A program made the translations under genes and the position numbers. A DNA stretch of 64,000 nucleotides from Citrobacter amalonaticus (GTDB lineage Bacteria; Pseudomonadota; Gammaproteobacteria; Enterobacterales; Enterobacteriaceae): assembly GCF_002918555.1 (NCBI RefSeq), contig NZ_PQMB01000010.1, positions 53,098 to 117,097 on the forward strand, written 5' to 3'. Shown piece by piece: positions 57,302-64,000 of this stretch (the first letter of the stretch is position 1; the number at the start of each line of letters is the position of its first letter). The notes under the pieces were generated by a model. That model ran no database searches, was not told the origin of the DNA, and worked only from the letters and a program-made list of their open reading frames with translations.

Positions 57302-59491
57302 TTAAGCCGTTTTCAGGCTGCCAACCGGGCGGGCTGGCTCAACCTGGGGATAATACGGTTCGTTATGGCGCGCTTTATCACGCAGTCCGGCCGGAACTTC
57401 ATACAGCGGACCAAGGTGCTGATACTGTTGCGCCATATCGAGATATTTTGCGCTGCCGAGCGTGTCCAGCCAGCGGAACGCGCCGCCGTGGAATGGCGGG
57501 AAGCCCAGGCCGTAAACCAGCGCCATATCGGCCTCTGCCGGGCTGGCAATAATGCCTTCTTCCAGACAACGCACCACTTCATTGACCATCGGGATCATCA
57601 TGCGTGCGATAATCTCTTCGTCGCTGAAATCGCGCTTCGCTTTGCTGACGTCGCTTAACAGGCTGTCAACGGTGGCATCTTCTTCTTTCTTCGGCTTGCC
57701 CTTGCTGTCTTCTTTATAACGCCAGAATCCGAGACCGTTTTTCTGCCCGAAACGGTTAGCATCAAACAGGGCGTCGATCGCATCGCGATAATCTTTCTGC
57801 ATACGCTGAGGGAAGCCTGCGGACATTACCGCCTGTGCGTGGTGCGCGGTATCAATGCCCACCACGTCCAGCAGATAAGCCGGGCCCATCGGCCAGCCAA
57901 ACTGTTTTTCCATGACTTTGTCGACTTTGCGGAAGTCTGCGCCGTCGCGCAGCAGCTGACTGAAACCGGCAAAATAGGGGAACAGCACGCGGTTAACGAA
58001 GAAACCGGGGCAGTCATTAACCACAATCGGCGTTTTGCCCATCTGGCTTGCCCAGGCGACAACCTTAGCGATGGTTTCATCCGAGCTTTTCTCGCCGCGA
58101 ATGATCTCAACCAGCGGCATCCGGTGCACCGGGTTAAAGAAGTGCATCCCACAGAAGTTTTCCGGACGCTTAAGCGCGCTGGCCAGTTCGTTGATTGGGA
58201 TGGTGGAGGTATTCGAAGCCAGTACGGTGTCCGGGCGAACCTGATCTTCGGTTTCCGCCAGTACCGCTTTTTTCACTTTCGGATTTTCAACGACCGCTTC
58301 AACCACCACGTCCACGCGTTCAAAACCGCTATAGTCCAGCGTTGGGTGGATGGTTGAGATCACCCCAGCCATCTTCAGGCCGTCTATTTTGCCGCGTTCA
58401 AGCTGTTTGTTCAGCAGCTTGGCCGCTTCGCTCATGCCGAGCGTCAGTGATTTATCGTTGATATCCTTCATGATTACCGGCACGCCTTTCCAGGCCGACT
58501 GGTAAGCGATGCCGCCGCCCATAATGCCCGCGCCCAATACAGCCGCTTGCTTTGGCGCTTCAACATTTTTGGTGAGCTTTTTGGCTTTGGCTTTCACGAA
58601 CTGATCGTTAAGAAAGATACCGACCAGCGCGCGAGCCTCGTTGGTATGCGCCAGCGGAACAAAGCTTTTATTTTCCAGATCCAACGCGTCGTCACGACCA
58701 AAACGGGCGGCCGCTTCGATGGTCCGTACGGCGGTCATCGGAGCCGGATAATGTTTGCCCGCCGTCTGTGCGACCATCCCTTTGGCGATGGTAAAACTCA
58801 TCGTGGCTTCAATTTTGCTAAGTTTCAGCGGTTCCAGCTTCGGCTGGCGTTTGGCTTTCCAGTCAAGGTTGCCGTTAATCGCCTGACGTAAAACCGCCAT
58901 TGCGCCTTCAAGCAGTTTCTCTGGCTTCACCACACCATCAACCAGGCCGATCTTCAGCGCCTGATCGGCACCGACATCTTTCCCGGCGGCAATGATTTCC
59001 AGTGCGCTGTCTGCGCCGAGCATACGCGGCATACGTACTGAGCCGCCAAAGCCCGGCATGATGCCCAGTTTGGTTTCCGGCAGGCCAATACGCAGATCTG
59101 GCGTTGCCAGACGGTAGTCAGTTGCCAGTACACACTCGCAGCCGCCACCCAGCGCATAGCCATTTACCGCGGCAAGGGTCGGAACGGGTAAATCTTCCAG
59201 ACGGTTAAAGACGCTGTTGGCAAAATGCAGCCACTGGCTCAGTTGCTCTTCAGGCACGAGGAACAGTGAAAGGAATTCGGTGATGTCGGCACCAACAATA
59301 AAGGCTGCTTTGTTAGAACGCAGCAGCAGCCCTTTTAAATTCGGTTGTTTTTCCAGCACGTCAAGCGCATGGCCTAGGCTGGCAACGGTGGCCGTGTCGA
59401 GTTTATTGACTGAGCCAGGGGCATCGAACACCAGTTCGGCGATGCCATCTTCCAGCCAGTCGAGGTACAGGGTGTCGCCTTTGTAAAGCAT
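57302..59491 (-). CDS. fadB: Fatty acid oxidation multifunctional subunit FadB
   Basis: 729 residues from ATG 59,491. N-terminal crotonase half ([32 protein letters not shown]) does hydration/isomerisation; C-terminal half ([37 protein letters not shown]) is the NAD 3-hydroxyacyl-CoA dehydrogenase. The alpha2beta2 partner of FadA. A perfect FadR operator lies at its promoter. Confidence 0.97.
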   Translation of the reverse strand: MLYKGDTLYLDWLEDGIAELVFDAPGSVNKLDTATVASLGHALDVLEKQPNLKGLLLRSNKAAFIVGADITEFLSLFLVPEEQLSQWLHFANSVFNRLEDLPVPTLAAVNGYALGGGCECVLATDYRLATPDLRIGLPETKLGIMPGFGGSVRMPRMLGADSALEIIAAGKDVGADQALKIGLVDGVVKPEKLLEGAMAVLRQAINGNLDWKAKRQPKLEPLKLSKIEATMSFTIAKGMVAQTAGKHYPAPMTAVRTIEAAARFGRDDALDLENKSFVPLAHTNEARALVGIFLNDQFVKAKAKKLTKNVEAPKQAAVLGAGIMGGGIAYQSAWKGVPVIMKDINDKSLTLGMSEAAKLLNKQLERGKIDGLKMAGVISTIHPTLDYSGFERVDVVVEAVVENPKVKKAVLAETEDQVRPDTVLASNTSTIPINELASALKRPENFCGMHFFNPVHRMPLVEIIRGEKSSDETIAKVVAWASQMGKTPIVVNDCPGFFVNRVLFPYFAGFSQLLRDGADFRKVDKVMEKQFGWPMGPAYLLDVVGIDTAHHAQAVMSAGFPQRMQKDYRDAIDALFDANRFGQKNGLGFWRYKEDSKGKPKKEEDATVDSLLSDVSKAKRDFSDEEIIARMMIPMVNEVVRCLEEGIIASPAEADMALVYGLGFPPFHGGAFRWLDTLGSAKYLDMAQQYQHLGPLYEVPAGLRDKARHNEPYYPQVEPARPVGSLKTA

Positions 59492-59516
59492 GTCAGTCTC
59501 CTGAATCCGCAAGGTG

Positions 59517-59533
59517 ATCTGGTCATACCAGAT
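59517..59533. promoter_or_regulatory. FadR operator of fadBA
   Basis: ATCTGGTCATACCAGAT matches ATCTGGTNNNACCAGAT exactly, 25 bases upstream of the fadB start. Repression by FadR is relieved by long-chain acyl-CoA. Confidence 0.88.
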
Positions 59534-59680
59534 GAGCTAAAGTGTGTATTTTATGTTAAAGAAATGCAAATGAATGATTAAAGAAATGACGGCGCGATCA
59601 CGCTCGGCAGAAATCACGCACTCACAAAGTGATGTGCTAAGATGCGGGGACTTCGGGTCAAAAAAACAGAAGGGTAGAAA

Positions 59681-61012
59681 ATGGAATCACTGGCCGCACT
59701 CTATAAAAATCATATCGTTACCTTACAGGAGCGGACGCGTGACGCGCTGGCGCGCTTCGAGCTGGATGCCTTACTTATTCACTCAGGCGAACTTATTAAC
59801 GTCTTTCTCGACGATCATCCGTATCCATTTAAGGTCAATCCGCAGTTTAAAGCCTGGGTTCCAGTGACGCAGGTTCCTAACTGCTGGCTGCTGGTCGATG
59901 GCGTGAATAAGCCGAAACTGTGGTTCTGGCTGCCGGTTGATTACTGGCATAACGTTGAACCCCTGCCCACCTCCTTCTGGACGGATGAAGTCGAGGTGAT
60001 TGCTCTGCCGAAAGCCGACGGCATTGGTAGCCTGCTGCCTGCGGCACGCGGCAATATTGGTTATATCGGACCGGTTCCGGAGCGTGCATTGCAGCTGGAT
60101 ATTGCGGCCAGCAACATCAACCCGAAAGGGGTGATCGATTATCTGCACTATTACCGTTCCTGCAAAACTGAATACGAACTGGCCTGCATGCGTGAAGCGC
60201 AGAAAATGGCGGTAAGTGGTCACCGTGCCGCGGAAGAAGCGTTCCGTTCCGGCATGAGCGAGTTTGATATCAATCTGGCTTACCTGACCGCAACCGGTCA
60301 CCGCGATACCGATGTGCCGTACAGCAACATCGTTGCGCTCAACGAACATGCTTCTGTTCTTCACTACACGAAGCTGGATCACCAGGCTCCGTCTGAAATT
60401 CGCAGTTTCCTGCTGGATGCCGGTGCGGAGTACAACGGTTATGCGGCAGACCTGACGCGCACCTGGTCGGCGAAAAATGACAATGACTATGCGCAGCTGG
60501 TGAAGGATGTTAATGATGAGCAACTGGCGTTGATCGCCACCATGAAGGCGGGCGTCAGCTATGTGGATTACCACATACAGTTCCATCAGCGCATCGCGAA
60601 GCTGCTGCGAAAACATCAAATCATCACCGGGATGAGTGAAGAAGCGATGGTTGAGAACGATCTTACCGGGCCGTTTATGCCGCACGGTATCGGTCACCCG
60701 CTTGGGCTACAGGTCCATGATGTTGCTGGCTTTATGCAGGATGACAGCGGCACGCATCTCGCTGCGCCGTCGAAATACCCATATCTGCGCTGCACCCGGG
60801 TGCTCCAGCCGGGAATGGTGCTGACCATTGAGCCAGGTCTCTACTTCATTGAATCTCTGCTGGCGCCGTGGCGTGAAGGACAGTTCAGCAAACACTTCAA
60901 CTGGCAAAAAATTGAAGCGCTGAAGCCATTTGGGGGTATTCGTATCGAAGACAACGTGGTGATCCACGAGAACAACGTTGAAAATATGACGCGGGATTTA
61001 AAACTGGCGTGA
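59681..61012 (+). CDS. pepQ: Xaa-Pro dipeptidase PepQ
   Basis: 443 residues, the E. coli length. Dinuclear metal peptidase (pita-bread fold) that cleaves dipeptides ending in Pro; also phosphotriesterase side activity. Ligands are in [45 protein letters not shown] and RIEDNVVI. Divergent from fadB. yigZ overlaps its stop (TGATG). Confidence 0.96.
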   Translation: MESLAALYKNHIVTLQERTRDALARFELDALLIHSGELINVFLDDHPYPFKVNPQFKAWVPVTQVPNCWLLVDGVNKPKLWFWLPVDYWHNVEPLPTSFWTDEVEVIALPKADGIGSLLPAARGNIGYIGPVPERALQLDIAASNINPKGVIDYLHYYRSCKTEYELACMREAQKMAVSGHRAAEEAFRSGMSEFDINLAYLTATGHRDTDVPYSNIVALNEHASVLHYTKLDHQAPSEIRSFLLDAGAEYNGYAADLTRTWSAKNDNDYAQLVKDVNDEQLALIATMKAGVSYVDYHIQFHQRIAKLLRKHQIITGMSEEAMVENDLTGPFMPHGIGHPLGLQVHDVAGFMQDDSGTHLAAPSKYPYLRCTRVLQPGMVLTIEPGLYFIESLLAPWREGQFSKHFNWQKIEALKPFGGIRIEDNVVIHENNVENMTRDLKLA

Positions 61013-61626
61013 TGGACAGTTGGTTAATTCCTGCGGCGCCGGTCACCGTTGTTGAAGAGATCAAAAAGAGCCGCTTCATTACGCTTCTCGCCCATACCGA
61101 TGGCGTTGAAGCGGCGAAAGCCTTTGTTGAGTCAGTAAGAGCCGAACACCCGGACGCCCGTCACCATTGCGTGGCGTGGGTGGCGGGTGCGCCGAATGAT
61201 TCACAACAGCTTGGCTTTTCAGACGATGGTGAACCGGCAGGAACGGCAGGTAAACCGATGCTTGCGCAGTTGATGGGCTGCGGCGTTGGCGAGATTACCG
61301 CGGTAGTGGTGCGCTATTATGGTGGTGTTTTGCTTGGCACTGGTGGGCTGGTGAAGGCTTACGGCGGTGGCGTAAGTCAGGCGTTGCGTCAATTAACGAC
61401 ACAGCGCAAGACGCCATTAACCGAATATACTTTGCAGTGTGAGTACAGCCAGTTGGCAGGTATTGAATCACTGTTGGGGCAATTTAGCGGCCAGGTTGTT
61501 TCCAGTGATTACCAGGCATTCGTTCGGCTCAGGGTGGCGCTTCCTTATGCGAATGTGAACGAATTTTCAGCCAGGCTGGCGGATTTTAGCCGTGGTTCAT
61601 TGCAATTGTTAGCGATTGAAGAATAA
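61012..61626 (+). CDS. yigZ: IMPACT-family protein YigZ
   Basis: 204 residues from the ATG that overlaps the pepQ stop. UPF0029 N-domain with KKSRFITLLAHTDGVEAAKA, RHHCVAWVAGA, DDGEPAGTAGKPML and VVVRYYGGVLLGTGGLVKAY; C-terminal DUF1949. Eukaryotic IMPACT inhibits GCN2, but the bacterial role is not settled. Confidence 0.94.
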   Translation: MDSWLIPAAPVTVVEEIKKSRFITLLAHTDGVEAAKAFVESVRAEHPDARHHCVAWVAGAPNDSQQLGFSDDGEPAGTAGKPMLAQLMGCGVGEITAVVVRYYGGVLLGTGGLVKAYGGGVSQALRQLTTQRKTPLTEYTLQCEYSQLAGIESLLGQFSGQVVSSDYQAFVRLRVALPYANVNEFSARLADFSRGSLQLLAIEE

Positions 61627-61664
61627 TCCCCACCTTATTTTGAAGAACTAAGGAAGCGGCAGAG

Positions 61665-63116
61665 ATGCATTTTCGTGCCATTACCCGAATTGTTGGACTA
61701 CTGGTCATCTTATTTTCGGGGACAATGATCCTCCCCGGGCTGGTAGCTCTCATCTACCGTGATGGGGCGGGACGTGCATTTACGCAAACCTTCTTTGTCG
61801 CTCTGGTGATTGGCTCCATGTTGTGGTGGCCGAACCGTAAGGAGAAGGGCGAACTCAAATCCCGCGAAGGATTTCTGATTGTCGTGCTGTTCTGGACGGT
61901 GCTGGGCAGCGTGGGTGCGCTACCGTTCATCTTCTCGGAGAGTCCAAACCTCACCATTACCGATGCGTTCTTTGAGTCATTCTCCGGGTTAACCACAACC
62001 GGCGCGACTACGCTGGTGGGGCTGGATTCACTTCCCCATGCCATTCTCTTTTATCGTCAGATGCTGCAATGGTTTGGCGGGATGGGGATCATTGTGCTGG
62101 CGGTGGCCATTCTCCCGATTCTCGGCGTTGGTGGGATGCAGCTCTATCGTGCAGAAATGCCGGGTCCATTGAAAGATAACAAAATGCGTCCGCGTATCGC
62201 TGAGACGGCGAAAACGCTATGGCTTATCTATGTTTTGCTGACAGTGGCGTGTGCGCTGGCGCTGTGGTTTGCGGGGATGCCCGCGTTTGATGCCATAGGA
62301 CACAGCTTTGCCACTATCGCGATCGGTGGATTCTCGACGCATGATGCCAGCGTGGGCTTCTTCAATAGTCCAACGATCAATACCATCATTGCTATCTTCT
62401 TGCTGATCTCAGGCTGTAACTACGGTCTGCACTTCTCTTTGTTAAGCGGGCGCAGTCTGAAAGTCTACTGGCGCGACCCGGAATTTCGCATGTTCATTGG
62501 CGTCCAGTTGACGCTGGTGGTCATCTGTACGTTGGTGCTGTGGTTTCATGATATCTATAGCTCGGCGCTGACCACGCTAAACCAGGCTTTTTTCCAGGTC
62601 GTGTCGATGGCGACAACAGCAGGATTTACCACAGACAGCATTGCGCGTTGGCCGCTCTTCCTGCCTGTGCTGCTGCTGTGTTCTGCATTCATCGGTGGTT
62701 GTGCCGGTTCAACGGGTGGGGGGCTGAAGGTTATCCGTATCCTCCTGTTGTTCAAACAGGGGAACCGTGAGCTGAAGCGCCTCGTGCATCCAAATGCGGT
62801 TTACAGTATTAAACTGGGTAATCGTGCATTGCCGGAACGCATTCTCGAAGCGGTTTGGGGTTTTTTCTCGGCGTATGCTCTGGTATTTATTGTCAGTATG
62901 CTGGCAATTATTGCTACCGGCGTGGATGACTTCTCTGCGTTTGCTTCCGTGGTTGCTACACTGAACAACCTCGGGCCTGGACTGGGGGTTGTTGCCGATA
63001 ATTTCGCCAGTATGAACCCCGTAGCGAAATGGATCCTGATTGCCAACATGTTGTTTGGTCGTCTGGAGGTCTTCACTTTGCTGGTACTTTTTACCCCGAC
63101 CTTCTGGCGTGAATAA
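61665..63116 (+). CDS. trkH: Potassium uptake channel TrkH
   Basis: 483-residue membrane subunit of the Trk K+ system; four M1-P-M2 repeats with filter sequences at TTTGATTLVG, SFATIAIGGFST, ATTAGFTTDS and NNLGPGLGVV. Needs cytosolic TrkA and TrkE, encoded elsewhere. hemG follows 11 bases later. Confidence 0.97.
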   Translation: MHFRAITRIVGLLVILFSGTMILPGLVALIYRDGAGRAFTQTFFVALVIGSMLWWPNRKEKGELKSREGFLIVVLFWTVLGSVGALPFIFSESPNLTITDAFFESFSGLTTTGATTLVGLDSLPHAILFYRQMLQWFGGMGIIVLAVAILPILGVGGMQLYRAEMPGPLKDNKMRPRIAETAKTLWLIYVLLTVACALALWFAGMPAFDAIGHSFATIAIGGFSTHDASVGFFNSPTINTIIAIFLLISGCNYGLHFSLLSGRSLKVYWRDPEFRMFIGVQLTLVVICTLVLWFHDIYSSALTTLNQAFFQVVSMATTAGFTTDSIARWPLFLPVLLLCSAFIGGCAGSTGGGLKVIRILLLFKQGNRELKRLVHPNAVYSIKLGNRALPERILEAVWGFFSAYALVFIVSMLAIIATGVDDFSAFASVVATLNNLGPGLGVVADNFASMNPVAKWILIANMLFGRLEVFTLLVLFTPTFWRE

Positions 63117-63127
63117 TGGAGTAACAC

Positions 63128-63673
63128 GTGAAAACACTGATTCTTTTCTCAACCCGGGATGGACAAACACGCGAAATCGCCTCGTATCTGGCTTCAGAGT
63201 TAAAAGATCTTGGCGTCTGGGCAGATGTCGTAAACCTGCATCGTACAGAAGAGCCGGACTGGGCAAGTTACGATAGTGTGGTGATTGGCGCTTCTATTCG
63301 TTACGGTCATCACCATAGCGCTTTCCAGTCGTTCGTAAAGAAACACGCCACGCGGCTGAACGGTATGCCAAGTGCGTTTTACTCCGTTAATTTAGTGGCG
63401 CGTAAACCGGAGAAGCGAACGCCACAGACTAACAGCTATGCGCGCAAGTTTCTGATGAACTCGCAATGGCGGCCTGACCGTTGTGCCGTGATCGCTGGCG
63501 CACTGCTTTACCCACGCTATCGCTGGTATGACCGTTTCATGATCAAACTGATAATGAAGATGTCGGGGGGCGAAACGGATACCAATAAAGAAGTGATCTA
63601 TACCGACTGGGAACAGGTAGCGAGTTTTGCCCGTGAAATAGCTCAGTTAACCAGCAGGACGTCGACAAAATAA
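63128..63673 (+). CDS. hemG: Menaquinone-dependent protoporphyrinogen oxidase HemG
   Basis: 181 residues, GTG start at 63,128 with GGAG upstream. Long-chain-flavodoxin-like FMN enzyme; FMN loop [20 protein letters not shown] and [20 protein letters not shown]; the basic insert [18 protein letters not shown] distinguishes it. Last protein gene before rRNA. Confidence 0.96.
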   Translation: MKTLILFSTRDGQTREIASYLASELKDLGVWADVVNLHRTEEPDWASYDSVVIGASIRYGHHHSAFQSFVKKHATRLNGMPSAFYSVNLVARKPEKRTPQTNSYARKFLMNSQWRPDRCAVIAGALLYPRYRWYDRFMIKLIMKMSGGETDTNKEVIYTDWEQVASFAREIAQLTSRTSTK

Positions 63674-63722
63674 GCGGAAAGAATAAAAAATACGCACTCG
63701 GGAAATTATTTTAAATTTCCCC

Positions 63723-63750
63723 TTGTCAGCCTGAAATAACTCCCTATAAT
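63723..63750 (+). promoter_or_regulatory. rRNA operon promoter P1
   Basis: TTGTCA (-35, 63,723-63,728) and TATAAT (-10, 63,745-63,750) with 16-bp spacing, followed by the G/C-rich discriminator GCGCC typical of stringent rrn P1. The A/T-rich stretch just upstream (GGAAATTATTTTAAATTTCC) would be the UP element. Confidence 0.88.
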
Positions 63751-63852
63751 GCGCCTCCACTGACACGGAACAACGGCACGCAAGCCGCCGGGTCAGCAGG
63801 GTCCTCCCGGCGAAAGCCGCCGACGGATACCGGAGAAAAGCAAAATAAATGC

Positions 63853-63880
63853 TTGACTCTCAAGCGGGAAAGCGTATTAT
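63853..63880 (+). promoter_or_regulatory. rRNA operon promoter P2
   Basis: TTGACT (63,853-63,858) and TATTAT (63,875-63,880), 16-bp spacing, about 130 bp after P1, the usual rrn arrangement. Confidence 0.85.
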
Positions 63881-63917
63881 GCACACCCCGCGCTGCTGAG
63901 AAAATGCGAAGCGGCAC

Positions 63918-64000
63918 TGCTCTTTAACAATTTATCAGACAATCTGTGTGGGCACTCAAAGTGACATGGATTCTTAATGTCTTCGGACAATAAATGAATA
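63918..64000 (+). promoter_or_regulatory. rRNA leader with boxA antiterminator; window ends before 16S
   Basis: TGCTCTTTAACA (63,918-63,929) is the boxA element of the Nus antitermination complex. The following leader (AATTTATCAGACAATCTGTG) is the conserved pre-16S region. The 16S start (AAATTGAAGAGTTTG) is not reached, so no rRNA gene is annotated. Confidence 0.85.

Noticed and set aside
63900..64000. 16S rRNA gene
   Set aside because: The window ends in the pre-16S leader; the 16S start sequence is not reached.

Overview
The window is chromosomal DNA from a gamma-proteobacterium of the Escherichia/Salmonella/Citrobacter group. The backbone order uvrD-corA-rarD-yigI-pldA-recQ-rhtC-rhtB-pldB-yigL-bioP-metR-metE ... 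dlhH-udp ... rmuC-ubiEJB-tatABCD-rfaH-ubiD-fre-fadAB-pepQ-yigZ-trkH-hemG-rrn is the familiar enterobacterial order. Most proteins are nearly residue-for-residue like the E. coli ones as I remember them. The added citrate-lyase and oxaloacetate-decarboxylase genes and the E. coli-like TatA make Citrobacter my best guess, but the genus is not proven.

Layout: 1-14.8 kb is backbone (DNA repair, Mg2+ uptake, exporters, phospholipases, biotin uptake, methionine synthesis). From 14.8 to 23.0 kb a leftward accessory operon encodes an isochorismatase-type amidohydrolase, DUF2877, FdrA-like and DUF1116 proteins, carbamate kinase, a small allophanate-hydrolase-C-like protein, a CodB-like permease and an AllS-like LysR regulator. 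It looks like a route that takes an N-carbamoyl compound to carbamoyl phosphate and ATP. From 23,224 to 26,953 lies a Tn3-family element with perfect 32-bp ends and a 5-bp AATAC target duplication. Its transposase is broken, its resolvase is intact, and its cargo is an orphan type VI secretion Hcp gene with a candidate effector/immunity pair. From 27.0 to 28.8 kb are dlhH and udp.

From 29 to 45.4 kb a second leftward accessory operon carries a GntR regulator (divergent), a metal-dependent hydrolase, a MatC-like transporter, citCDEFXG, a second aconitase B, oadGAB, a 209-aa protein I do not recognise, an esterase pseudogene and a fumarylacetoacetase-family hydrolase. Aconitase B inside a citrate fermentation operon suggests growth on a citrate isomer or precursor: isomerise to citrate, cleave to acetate and oxaloacetate, decarboxylate with Na+ export. 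A degenerate second copy of the 3' end of udp lies at the far side of this operon, at 45.5 kb. It marks the insertion as a gain between udp and rmuC.

From 45.8 kb to the end the backbone resumes (ubiquinone synthesis, Tat export, RfaH, beta-oxidation, peptidase, K+ uptake, haem synthesis). The window stops inside the leader of an rRNA operon, before the 16S gene. Recognisable control sites include a corA leader peptide and hairpin, MetJ and MetR boxes at metE/metR, a CRP-CytR type promoter at udp, a FadR operator at fadBA, tandem GntR-type operators, and rrn P1/P2/boxA.
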